Positions 8,786-16,878 of a stretch of DNA of 47,802 bases are shown here, piece by piece. Source of the stretch: an uncultured Bacteroidales bacterium (GTDB lineage Bacteria > Bacteroidota > Bacteroidia > Bacteroidales > Bacteroidaceae); NCBI GenBank assembly GCA_902778265.1, contig CACYXI010000027.1:1-47802 (forward strand), read 5' to 3'. Each line of letters begins with the position of its first letter. The first letter of the stretch is position 1. Under the pieces are notes generated by a model. It did not search any database and was not told where the DNA came from. It was given only the letters and a program-made list of their open reading frames with translations. The position numbers and the translations under genes were made by a program.

Positions 8786-8815
8786 CAAAGATAGCATCTT
8801 CACATGCTATTTTGC
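8786..8815 (-). promoter_or_regulatory. promoter of the glycoside hydrolase operon with overlapping inverted repeat
   Basis: On the minus strand TATCTTTG (8793-8786) matches the -7 box, with a TTTG about 21 bases upstream. The inverted repeat ATAGCAT-N6-ATGCTAT (8791-8810) overlaps the box and fills the spacer. It is the best candidate site for the neighbouring HTCS regulator. Confidence 0.6.
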
Positions 8816-8888
8816 AAAAAAACGCGTCTCATATTATTGCAATAATGTTTCAGAAAAAATGCAGAATAGATAACTCACTCTTTGATAG

Positions 8889-9995
8889 TTATTTACTTCT
8901 CTCACGCTCTTTCCATTCATTAGGTGACATTCCATAGAGTTCACGAAACGAATTGATGAAATATGATGTGTGCTTGAAGCCTACCTTCGTGGCTATCTCG
9001 CTTACATGAAGGTTTGTTTCGAGCAAGAGTTTCTCTGCCTGCTTCAGTCGGACATTCCTTATGAAGATGCTTGTTGACTGGTTGGTTTTCTCCTTTAGTT
9101 TTCGATGTAGGCTAGTTCGGCTTATGCCAACCTCCTCGCATAGTGTTTCTACGGAAAAGTCTGCATCTCCTATGTGGTTGTTGATAACATTCATCAGTCG
9201 CTCCATGAGCTTGTCTTCATAGTCTTCTGCTTCAATTGTTTCCAATTTGTCCTCTTGTAGTTGCTTTCCCTGATAGACATTGCGGAGCTGCTGACGAAGC
9301 TGTATGAGGTTAGATATTTTCTGGCGTAATATCTTTATGTTGAATGGCTTGGTAATATATGCGTCTGCACCTATGCCCAAACCCTGAAGCGTAGCTTCTT
9401 CATCGGCACGTGCAGTAAGCAGAATGACGGGAATATGGGCTAACTGAATGTTCTTCTTCAGTTTTCGGCATAGTGTTATACCATCCATCTGAGGCATGGT
9501 TACATCGCTTATTATTGCGTCAGGTTTTTTCTCAAATATGAGTTGCAAGGCTTGCTTGCCGTTTGTCGCCTCATGTATATGGTAGTCGGTGGAAAACTGT
9601 TCGCAAAGGTATTTCCTCACCTCGTCATCATCTTCCACGATAACGAGATGCCTTGTGGTGCGCGATTGCTGAAGGTCGGTTGAAACATTGTATTCTGATT
9701 CTATGCCAGGAACTGGTCCTATCGGTTCTTCGTCAGTTGCCTGAGCTGCAAGAAGCTGAAGTCTCTGGGCATTATGCAGCATAAGATTGTAGGTCTTTTG
9801 TCGCTGTTCGTCAGGATCATTGTCTATGAGCTGGACAAGAGGACTGATAATGAGCGACATAGGAGTACGTATCTTGTGTGATATCAAGGCAAGTGCCTTG
9901 ACCTTTTCCTTGCTGCGTATCCAGAAATATATCAATGTAGCCATTGCAACGACTATAAGGCACAGCACACTCTTAGCCCATATACTTCCCCACAT
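8889..9995 (-). pseudogene. HTCS regulator, C-terminal fragment (TM, HisKA, receiver, AraC), HATPase missing
   Basis: In order this 368-residue frame shows a transmembrane helix (SVLCLIVVAMATLIYFWI, about 9-26), a histidine phosphoacceptor region (ISHKIRTPMSLIISPLVQL, about 38-56), a short linker, a receiver domain (VIVEDDDEVRKYL; phospho-Asp in DAIISDVTMPQMDG; Lys in ITKPF) and an AraC-type DNA-binding domain ending FKHTSYFINSFRELYGMSPNEWKERERSK. The HATPase_c domain expected between the phosphoacceptor helices and the receiver is absent: only about 30 residues lie there, with no N or G boxes. The stretch between membrane helix and HisKA is also much shorter than usual. It is out of frame with the sensor half. 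As it stands it could not phosphorylate itself. Confidence 0.8.
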
Positions 9996-11941
9996 TCCAC
10001 TGCATAACGCAGAGAATGACAGCCAGCATCAAGGTTACTGAACGAAATGATATGTCCGCCATCAGGAATGGATATCCACTCACCATTATCGAGTGAATAG
10101 CAGTATGTGCATCCAGCGGGACGATCAATCTCTACTGTTGACAGTTCTATGCTGAATGAATTATTCTCGTAGGCTATGCTGAAATTTCGAGAATCTAATA
10201 TAGAACTGTCAATAATGACCTTCCCTCCAGTAAGTGTCTTTGTATTGATAGCCTCGTTATTGATATATAGAGCGGTGATTCGCGGGTGTAAATTGAAACT
10301 TATTTGACTGACGTTTCTTGATGAAAAATACGTTATGCCCTCATTTCCGGCAAACCAAAGCGTACCATCGTCATCCCTGACGACAGCACCTTTTGAGAAC
10401 TCATTGCCTTGAAGTCCGTCTCTTGCTGAATAGTTAGTGAAGACACTTTCATGCTCATCAAAGCATGAGAGACCAGTGTTTGTGGAAAACCAAATCTTTC
10501 CCTCTTCATCCTCAGAGATGGCAAAGACTGTATTTGTCCCCATTCCATCGGATGTGGTATATGTTTTCTGCTTGTTCTTGTCAATAACAGTCAAGCCTTC
10601 GGATGTACCAATCCATAATCTTCCTCTTGTATCCTCATATATAGTATATACTATTTTCTTAGGACATAGGTTCTGATGCTTGTTGATATTGTATATGCCG
10701 TTGAATGTTCCTACGAGGACATCACCGTTTGACAGTATGCAGATACAGTTTACATAGGGATTCATTCCCTTATAGTCAATATGCCTAATGCTGTGTTTGG
10801 TTAGATCATAGCAGTATAAACCATTTCCCATAGTACCAAGCCATACTCTTTGCTGCCGGTCTTCCTTGATGCAAAAGACACGGGGGAAATCGGGGAGTCC
10901 CTGAACCTTGTTTGACACGCTATTGACCCGCCTATAGCAAGGATAGCCATACGATCCTATCCAAAGTGCTCCTTCAGAGTCTTCCATCAAGGCGTTTATC
11001 ATGGGAGGTACCCCTTCTGATATGTGCTGGGACTTATTGCTTTCAAAATAGTACAATCCATCGCCATCTGTTCCTACCCACATACCTCCATTACGGCTCT
11101 TCACTATTGATTGCACGCAATGTGAGCCTATAAGATTCTTCTGAGATGTTCTTGAACCGATATAACCGAACATTCTCTTATGCCTTGACATCATCACGAT
11201 GCCTTTCTGATAGAGTGCTATCCATAGGTTTCCGCTTCTGTCACGCATAAGGTGATGAACTTTCTGAAGCTTTTGCGGAATATTCGGAATATCAAGTGGA
11301 TAATCGATATATGTGTGCTGAAGTTCATTGAATAGCTTCACACCATCGCCATCAGTACCTAAAAGCAAATGGCTATCGTCATATCGCAATGTGGCACGTA
11401 TGTTTAGTTTCTCTGTAAACTCATTTGTAATATCTTCTGAGAAGTACGGCTTATCCATTTGCAGAATCTCAATACCGCTTTTCCCCTTTGTCCTTATCTC
11501 ACACGAAATATCGCCCGTTCCATATAATCTACCATCTTTCTCCAACATCAACCTGTTGATGTTTACCTTCAATGGCTTGCCATTTGGAGTAGTCCCAATA
11601 GGTGAAAAGTCATCCGTATCGTGTCTGTATATCTGCATGCCTCTATAAGTACTTACTATCAGATTTCCTTTAGCATCCTCAATGATCGTACTTACATAGT
11701 TGCTCGCCAACGAGGTTTCATCTCCTTCTTTATGCTTGTATGAAGTGATCTTAACACCGTCATATTTATTCAGCCCATCCTCTGAGGCAATCCATATCAG
11801 TCCATATCTATCTTCATAGATATAGTTTACAAGACTACTTGTCAATCCGTTCTCGGTAGTAAACAACCTATACGTCTGTGCCGTAGCCCCTGTCATCACG
11901 AGCCACAGCAAGAGTAATATCAATATTCTTCTTTCTTTCAT
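9953..11941 (-). pseudogene. HTCS regulator, N-terminal periplasmic sensor fragment
   Basis: The 662-residue frame begins with a signal peptide (MKERRILILLLLWLVMTGATAQ) and holds the two-component-regulator propeller repeats typical of HTCS proteins: YEDRYGLIWIASEDGLNKYDG, MWVGTDGDGLYYFESN, LWIGTSEGLTVI, IWFSTNTGLSCFD, LWFAGNEGITYFSSR. A Y_Y_Y domain start (SFSIELSTVEIDRPAGCTYCYSLDNGEW) follows. It ends at GCHSLRYAVECG, where the frame changes before the membrane helix. HTCS proteins bind oligosaccharides in the periplasm and activate adjacent polysaccharide-utilisation genes. A promoter lies 30-60 bases upstream. Taken with the second fragment, the gene looks inactivated unless the frame change is a sequencing error. 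Confidence 0.8.
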
Positions 11942-11972
11942 AGCTGTATAAGGGAGGACGAAGGATGAAGTA

Positions 11973-12002
11973 CAAATTTACTAAAGTAGGTAAGTATTCA
12001 AA
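11973..12002 (-). promoter_or_regulatory. promoter of the HTCS gene
   Basis: On the minus strand TTTG (12002-11999), an 18-base spacer and TAAATTTG (11980-11973). The -33 TTTG coincides with the outer edge of the inverted-repeat element that begins at about 12001, so the element may supply part of the promoter. Confidence 0.55.
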
Positions 12003-12242
12003 ATGATTATCCGCAATTACGTGACAGGCGGGCTGAAAGCCCAAAAGCATATAGCATAGGGCAACGCCCTATGTAAAAAGCAGTTAGTATATTCGCCCTG
12101 TAAGGGCAAAAGCCCTAATAAAAATAAATGCTTTTGCCCCTTCAGGGCGACATTACTAACCTCCATTCACCTAGGGCGATGCCCTAGGCTATTAGCTTTT
12201 GCCCCTTCGGGGCGCTATCGGGTGATTACGGATAATCATTTA
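12001..12242. mobile_element. MITE-like inverted-repeat element with internal short hairpins
   Basis: The ends are about 20-bp terminal inverted repeats (AAATGATTATCCGCAATTAC on the left; the reverse complement of the right end reads AAATGATTATCCGTAATCAC, 2 mismatches). Inside are several perfect hairpins: CATAGGGC-AAC-GCCCTATG (12055-12073), GCCCTTCAGGGC, CCTAGGGC-GAT-GCCCTAGG and GCCCCTTCGGGGC. No open frame fits, so it is non-autonomous. Similar hairpin clusters are common in Prevotella/Bacteroides intergenic DNA. Confidence 0.65.
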
Positions 12243-12292
12243 TTCAAATTTTATTCTTGATAATAAAAATATGCATTCACTTAACAATTAAA

Positions 12293-12991
12293 CTACCTTA
12301 CCTCCAATGAATAGCTTCTCCCTCTGTCTGACTCTATCTTAAGATTACTATTTGCCTCAATAATCGGCTTGATACGACGGATAAGGGTATAGAGGGTATC
12401 GTTGGCATCTGGCTTCTTTGGCCAGAGACGATCGCAAATTTCCTGTTTTGTGAGGGTATGGTCGTCTGATTTTAGGAACATCTCCAAGAGAGTGTGCTGC
12501 ATTGGAGTGAGGTGAATACGCTCACCTGTGGCATTACAGAACCTATCATTATTGAATATAAGTCCGCCGTATACTATGCCCTGCACTATGAGTTCAGGCC
12601 TGTGACGACGAACATAAAGGGTACTACCAATAAGCCAAAGCATACCTATAACCACCAATGATGCTGATGCCCGTTGATCTGAAAGCATAAATACAGTGGT
12701 AAAATCACAGTTAGCCTCAGCTATGAGTTCTGTCTCCTGATGATTGCCCTTGCGTACCGTCCGCATAGCCAGACAGGCGGTATCTCTAAGCTCTACAATG
12801 GTGATATTATTGCGATAGCAACGTATGGTGTCTGCAGATACCACATCGCACGGCATCTGGTACTTGGTAAGTGCCAGAGCATTGTTTACATCCTCAGAGA
12901 TACGAGTACTTGTAGCTTTATAACTTGTGATAGCAGAGACAACTGCCATAAGCATCACCAAAAGGAATATTGATATAGGTAGTTTCTTCAT
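12293..12991 (-). CDS. membrane-anchored winged-helix transcriptional regulator
   Basis: The 232-residue protein has an N-terminal membrane helix (about 5-22), an about 85-residue loop probably in the periplasm, a second membrane helix (ASLVVIGMLWLIGSTLYV, about 109-126) and a C-terminal OmpR/PhoB-type winged-helix domain (about 140-232). The last contains HLTPMQHTLLEMFLKSDDHTLTKQEICDRLWPKKPDANDTLYTLIRRIKPIIE and a basic wing ESDRGRSYSL. This ToxR-like layout suggests a one-component sensor acting on DNA from the membrane. The signal is unknown. It is transcribed divergently from the NSS symporter, which may be a target. Its leader carries an AGGTT/AACCT element. Confidence 0.8.
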   Translation of the reverse strand: MKKLPISIFLLVMLMAVVSAITSYKATSTRISEDVNNALALTKYQMPCDVVSADTIRCYRNNITIVELRDTACLAMRTVRKGNHQETELIAEANCDFTTVFMLSDQRASASLVVIGMLWLIGSTLYVRRHRPELIVQGIVYGGLIFNNDRFCNATGERIHLTPMQHTLLEMFLKSDDHTLTKQEICDRLWPKKPDANDTLYTLIRRIKPIIEANSNLKIESDRGRSYSLEVR

Positions 12992-12993
12992 TG

Positions 12994-13134
12994 TTTCTGA
13001 AGGTTTAAAGGTTTGCTGGTTTTAGGTTTTTAGGTCTTCTGGTCGGATATTTCGAAATTAAGAAATTAATTTTTAATTCTCAATTTTCAATTGGTTTAAG
13101 ACCTTACAACCCTCTAACCTTATAACCATTTACG
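12994..13134 (-). repeat. AGGTT/AACCT leader element, copy 3
   Basis: It lies between the promoter and start codon of the winged-helix regulator. Positions 13023-13078 are an inverted copy of 13362-13417, 54 of 56 bases identical. The outer AGGTT words (13000-13035) can pair with the AACCT words (13090-13128) around an A/T-rich core. Confidence 0.65.
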
Positions 13135-13144
13135 TTAGTTTCTG

Positions 13145-13152
13145 CAAAGATA
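13145..13152 (-). promoter_or_regulatory. -7 box of the winged-helix regulator gene
   Basis: On the minus strand TATCTTTG matches TAnnTTTG. No good TTTG is visible at -33. It predicts an about 145-base leader containing copy 3 of the leader element. Confidence 0.5.
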
Positions 13153-13265
13153 CTGATAATTACCGAATTTCCGCTTATCTGCTTGCACAAAAATGCCGTT
13201 CTTTAAGAAACTTTTGCCTTTCTATATATAATATGGTGGTTTTTGTTGAATGAATTGTACAAATT

Positions 13266-13297
13266 GTTGGATAATTGTGGAAAAATAATTAATTTTG
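13266..13297 (+). promoter_or_regulatory. promoter of the NSS symporter gene
   Basis: GTTG (13266-13269), a 20-base spacer and TAATTTTG (13290-13297). It predicts a leader of about 180 bases that contains copy 4 of the leader element. Confidence 0.55.
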
Positions 13298-13317
13298 CAA
13301 GCTGATAACAAATTCAT

Positions 13318-13455
13318 CGGTTAGAAGGTCTTGAGGTTATATGGTCATAAGGTCTTAAAACAATTAAAAATTAATTTCTTAATTTCAAAATATCCGACCA
13401 GAAGACTTAAAAACCTACAAACCTTAAACCTGCAACTTGAGCTATGCGAAAGTTG
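13318..13455 (+). repeat. AGGTT/AACCT leader element, copy 4, with terminal hairpin
   Basis: It lies in the leader of the NSS symporter gene. AGGTT-type words at 13318-13355 can pair with AACCT words at 13405-13430 around an A/T core. The element ends in a hairpin CAACTT-N11-AAGTTG (13433-13455), 31 bases before the start codon. The core 13362-13417 is the inverted partner of 13023-13078. Confidence 0.65.
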
Positions 13456-13486
13456 AATATCTCAATAGAAAAATAGCAAATAATAA

Positions 13487-14881
13487 ATGGTAAATGAATC
13501 TCGCAATTCATTCAGCGGTTCGCTGGGCTTTGTACTTGCATCGGCAGGAAGTGCCGTTGGCTTAGGCAATATCTGGCGATTCCCTTATCTCGCAGCACGA
13601 GACGGAGGCGGTCTCTTCCTCGTGCTCTACATTCTCCTTGCCGTAACATTCGGATTTACCCTCCTCATCACAGAGGTAGCTATTGGCAGACGTTCCCGTC
13701 AGGGACCACTCACCGCCTACCGTTTCTTTCGCAAGGAATGGGCATTCATAGGCTATCTCTCATTCATAGTGCCTTATATCATCTATCCCTACTACTGTGT
13801 GATAGGTGGCTGGGTACTGAAATATCTCACTACATACATAGCGGAAAGTGCTGATGCACCCGTAGCCGACGGATATTTCACCGATTTCATCACAGATCAA
13901 TGGTCGCCTATCATCTATATGGCTCTCTTTGCCGTGATCTGCTTCTACGTGGTGTATCATGGTGTGGAGAAAGGTATCGAACGCTATTCACGCATCATCA
14001 TGCCTATACTTCTGCTTATGGTGATTGGTATCTGTGCATATTCACTCACAATATCACATACAGACGCCAACGGCGTTACGCGCACAGGACTTCAGGGTGT
14101 AGGTGTCTATTTCATCCCTAATTTCGACGGTCTCACCGTGAAGAAATTCCTAATGATAGCACTTGATGCCACAGGACAGCTTTTCTACTCGCTCTCTATC
14201 GCTATGGGTATTATGGTGACTTACGGCTCATACATGAAACGTAGCGTAAATCTTGGCAAGGCGGTCGATAGAATCGAGATTTTCGACACTTCCATCGCTA
14301 TTCTGGCTGGTATGATGATCATCCCTGCCGTCTATGTATTTATGGGTACAGAAGGCATGAGCGCAGGTCCAGGACTTATGTTCGTAGCTCTTCCAAAGGT
14401 GTTTGACTCGTTAGGTTCATTTGGCGGTCGTGCCATCGGATTTGTCTTCTTCCTTACCGTCACCTTTGCCGCCCTCACAAGTGCCGTATCGCTATTAGAG
14501 GCTATCGTAGCAAGTTTTATGGATAAGTTCGGGTGGAGCAGACGCAAGGCTGTTATCATTATGTCCGCCACAGGTTTTATATGGTCTATCATCGTATGTC
14601 TTGGCTATAACGTCTTCTACTTTGAATATACTTTACCTAATGGAGCCAAAGCACAGATTCTTGATGTCTTCGACTATATCAGCAACAATGTGCTTATGCC
14701 ATTCCTTGCCATCTGCACCTGTATAATGATAGGATGGGTAGTAAAACCCCGTCTCCTCATTGGTGAGATAAGGATGAATGGCTACGAGTTTCATCGCAAG
14801 AAACTCTATATCGTGATGCTCAGATACGTCGTCCCTGTACTCCTCACCATCCTATTGGTTTCTTCAACAGGGATATTCTAA
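13487..14881 (+). CDS. sodium-dependent transporter, NSS (SNF) family
   Basis: The 464-residue inner-membrane protein has about 11-12 transmembrane helices with the LeuT fold. The N-terminal SLGFVLASAGSAVGLGNIWRFPYLAARDGGGLFLVLY is the NSS signature: TM1 with its unwound GSAVGLGN sodium and substrate site. LDATGQLFYSLSIAMGIMVTYGSYM is the conserved TM6 region. Members import amino acids or amines with Na+; the substrate here cannot be read. Length fits bacterial 11-12 TM members. It is a single gene with a long leader and a strong terminator, divergent from a membrane winged-helix regulator. Confidence 0.9.
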   Translation: MVNESRNSFSGSLGFVLASAGSAVGLGNIWRFPYLAARDGGGLFLVLYILLAVTFGFTLLITEVAIGRRSRQGPLTAYRFFRKEWAFIGYLSFIVPYIIYPYYCVIGGWVLKYLTTYIAESADAPVADGYFTDFITDQWSPIIYMALFAVICFYVVYHGVEKGIERYSRIIMPILLLMVIGICAYSLTISHTDANGVTRTGLQGVGVYFIPNFDGLTVKKFLMIALDATGQLFYSLSIAMGIMVTYGSYMKRSVNLGKAVDRIEIFDTSIAILAGMMIIPAVYVFMGTEGMSAGPGLMFVALPKVFDSLGSFGGRAIGFVFFLTVTFAALTSAVSLLEAIVASFMDKFGWSRRKAVIIMSATGFIWSIIVCLGYNVFYFEYTLPNGAKAQILDVFDYISNNVLMPFLAICTCIMIGWVVKPRLLIGEIRMNGYEFHRKKLYIVMLRYVVPVLLTILLVSSTGIF

Positions 14882-14896
14882 GATTGTTTGATTACC

Positions 14897-14960
14897 AACG
14901 CAAAGACACAAAGAAGCAGAGATTATACACCTTTGCATCTTTGTGTCTTTGCGTTTTTGC
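14897..14960 (+). terminator. terminator of the NSS gene
   Basis: A perfect 18-bp stem: AACGCAAAGACACAAAGA at 14897-14914 with its complement at 14938-14955, 23-base loop, then TTTGCGTTTTTG. The stem sequence also occurs as a dispersed repeat near 15851-15883, 34575 and 38474. Confidence 0.75.
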
Positions 14961-15000
14961 GTTTTTGTATATAAATTAACGTGAATTTGACGAATTCAAA

Positions 15001-15240
15001 ATGACCTATAAAAGCAACTCCGTTGCTTGGTTTTGGAACAAAAATTCCCGACGATGACCAGAAAATTTGACTCAGAAAATTATAAAATTAAATTTTTTGG
15101 AATAAATTTTCTAGTAATTTTGGAGAACTTGCTTTAGCTTGTTGAGCTTTGCGAAAAATTTTTGTTCCGTAAACAGTAGCTTACTGCTAAAACAACTTAG
15201 CTTTTAATTCTAAGAATTTACGTTAATTTTAGAGCGTAAG
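15001..15240. repeat. GACGATGACCAG repeat region, copy 1
   Basis: Contains CGACGATGACCAGAAAATTT (15049-15068), preceded by a GCAAC..GTTGC hairpin and followed by A/T-rich sequence with TTTTCTAGTAATTTT. The same arrangement recurs at 33640-33780. No gene is seen from 14960 to 15495. Confidence 0.55.
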
Positions 15241-15403
15241 CTCAGAAAAACCTTGAGTTTGTTAGAAATTATACCTGAAAAACTGACCTTTTATGGTATG
15301 AAAAAGAAAAAATTTAGACATAAAAAAGAAAAATTTAATAAAATTTTCTTTTCTCTTTTTCTTATTAGTTGGTGTAAAAATCTGTTAAATCCTCGATGAA
15401 ACC

Positions 15404-15461
15404 GCAATTTTACAAAATTGCAATTATGCAAAACATTGTTGCAACTTTGTAAAAAATGTTG
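15404..15461. promoter_or_regulatory. palindromes upstream of the candidate sRNA promoter
   Basis: GCAATTTT-AC-AAAATTGC (15404-15421) is a perfect palindrome, and TGCAAC..GTTGCA (about 15440-15461) a second inverted repeat. They lie 40-95 bases upstream of the promoter at 15498 and could be operator sites. Confidence 0.35.
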
Positions 15462-15497
15462 CATGATCGAAATAGCAAACTTTATGAAACATTTCAA

Positions 15498-15529
15498 TTT
15501 GTCAAAATTATCTATTTTTTCTACCTTTG
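15498..15529 (+). promoter_or_regulatory. promoter of a candidate small RNA
   Basis: TTTG (15498-15501), a 20-base spacer and TACCTTTG (15522-15529): one of the best consensus matches in the window, with no protein gene downstream. Confidence 0.75.
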
Positions 15530-15535
15530 CACTCG

Positions 15536-15636
15536 GAAATAAGTGTAATTTTTATGAAAGTGACACATTTGATGTCTTAAAAGGGGAAAAACTATACAAG
15601 GTCAGATTTAGTTGCGAAACTAAATCTGATTTTTTT
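15536..15636 (+). ncRNA. candidate small RNA of about 100 nt
   Basis: It is bounded by a full promoter (15498-15529) and by an intrinsic terminator with a 12-bp perfect stem, TCAGATTTAGTT (15602-15613), tetraloop GCGA and AACTAAATCTGA (15618-15629), followed by seven T (15630-15636). The only small frame inside is an 8-codon ATG frame at 15554-15580 (MKVTHLMS) without a visible ribosome binding site. I do not recognise the RNA. The transcript start is estimated from the promoter and may be off by a few bases. A leader-peptide attenuator with no downstream gene is less likely. Confidence 0.55.
15602..15636 (+). terminator. intrinsic terminator of the candidate sRNA
   Basis: A perfect 12-bp stem with a GNRA-type GCGA loop and a T7 tract. 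Confidence 0.85.
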
Positions 15637-15759
15637 ATGCCCTTATGAAAGCAAATTGTGTTGGAAAGTAAATTAGGAGTAAATTAAATCAGTAAATTAA
15701 TGTAGATTGATGAATAGATAAAGATTTAGCAGCAGAGGTGCGTTATAAATTTCTGGAAC

Positions 15760-15779
15760 AAATTTTCTGGTCATCGTCG
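15760..15779 (-). repeat. GACGATGACCAG repeat, copy 2 (inverted)
   Basis: The reverse complement of 15049-15068, followed by CATGAAAGTCCC. The flanking stretch 15780-16130 holds short repeats (AAGTCCCAAG, a GCACC-GTAA-GGTGC hairpin, GCAAGTCC words) but no gene that I can support. Confidence 0.6.
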
Positions 15780-16144
15780 CTAAATTTCATGAAAGTCCCA
15801 AGAGCGTAAACGAAAAAATCCCTATAATCTGTGAAATCTGTGGTCAAGACTAATCTTCGTGTCTTTGCGTCTTAGCGTTTTAAAAGCACAAATTTTCTTG
15901 AAAGTCCCAAGCACCGTAAGGTGCGTTTGCGTTTCCTATGTACCTCCCTTGCAAGTCCGTACCAAACTCGATGCAAGTCCCATTTTTCGTCTATTCTATG
16001 AAAGGGATTAGAAACGGTTTAGAAGCGAATTACAAGCGAAGGAGAAGCGAACCTGAAACAGAGTCATAACGAAGGCACATCGAAGGCATAAAAGAGTCAC
16101 GGAGTTAGCACCTATTATTTGCAATGTCGAGATTACAAGTGTGA

Positions 16145-16468
16145 TTTTTTTTAGAATTAAACGACAAACACGTACACACCCATAAAAATGAGGGTATAAC
16201 AAACAGAGTGTCAGGTAGTTTAGGGGCGTGTACGTGTTTGTCTAACACGTACACAAGTCGTACACAACACGTACACATTTCTTGCACAAAAATAAGACTT
16301 TTGTGCAAATTTTCGCTCGTTACGTAAATTTATAGAGCGTGACGACTCATGTACATGTTGTGTACATGTTTGACAAACACGTACACGCTTTTAACTTATT
16401 GGTTATCAGTATAATTAGATGCATTTTTAGTGGGTGTGTACGTGTTTAGCGTTTAATTCTAAAAAAAA
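16145..16468. mobile_element. 324-bp element with about 46-bp terminal inverted repeats and ACACGTACAC motifs
   Basis: The left end (16145-16190) and right end (16422-16468) are inverted repeats of about 46 bases with about four mismatches, both starting with T8 and containing AGAATTAAACG and AAACACGTACACACCCA. Further ACACGTACAC or GTGTACGTGT words occur at about 16225-16236, 16242-16253 and 16266-16276, and a diverged one at 16376-16386. A hairpin TTGCACAAAA-N7-TTTTGTGCAA occupies 16282-16308. No open frame of a gene is present. It may be a non-autonomous transposable element or a multi-site protein-binding region. Confidence 0.6.
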
Positions 16469-16783
16469 TTTTACTATACGAAAAAGCAAAGAAAAGATTT
16501 ACAAGCCCTGTATGGACGACATAATTAACATGCAGATCGTAAGTTTCAATGTTCACTATCTGTTAAAAAATCTTTTGACGAGACTATCCTGCAAATTGGG
16601 ATATTATGAAATAATATGATGGTCGTGAAAGGAAAGTGATTTGTAACTTATTCACAATAAATGTATTATCCGAAATTTCCGATTGATTGGTATGTATATA
16701 CACTATTTATTGTGAAAACAAACTTTTTTATGCAAGAGTGTGAATATTTTCTATTTTTTTACATTTATTTCGAAATAATTACT

Positions 16784-16791
16784 TAATTTTG
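16784..16791 (+). promoter_or_regulatory. -7 box before the first surface-protein gene
   Basis: TAATTTTG, 88 bases before the ATG at 16879. The -33 position shows only TTTA-like sequence, so the match is partial. Confidence 0.5.
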
Positions 16792-16878
16792 CACCAGATA
16801 AAAGGTATGTTATATCATATTGTTCATCAAAATTACACTCAAAGTCAATATTCTTAGGAATAAAAAAAACAAAAAAAT

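Noticed and set aside
9953-9995. Programmed frameshift in the HTCS gene
   Set aside because: No slippery sequence; the linker and the HATPase domain are also missing, so decay or assembly loss is simpler.
15418-15648. 76-codon frame overlapping the candidate sRNA
   Set aside because: It runs through the promoter and terminator and has no recognisable protein features.
16145-16468. Possible CRISPR array because of repeated ACACGTACAC words
   Set aside because: The words occur in both orientations with irregular spacing and no uniform repeat-spacer units; no cas gene is present.
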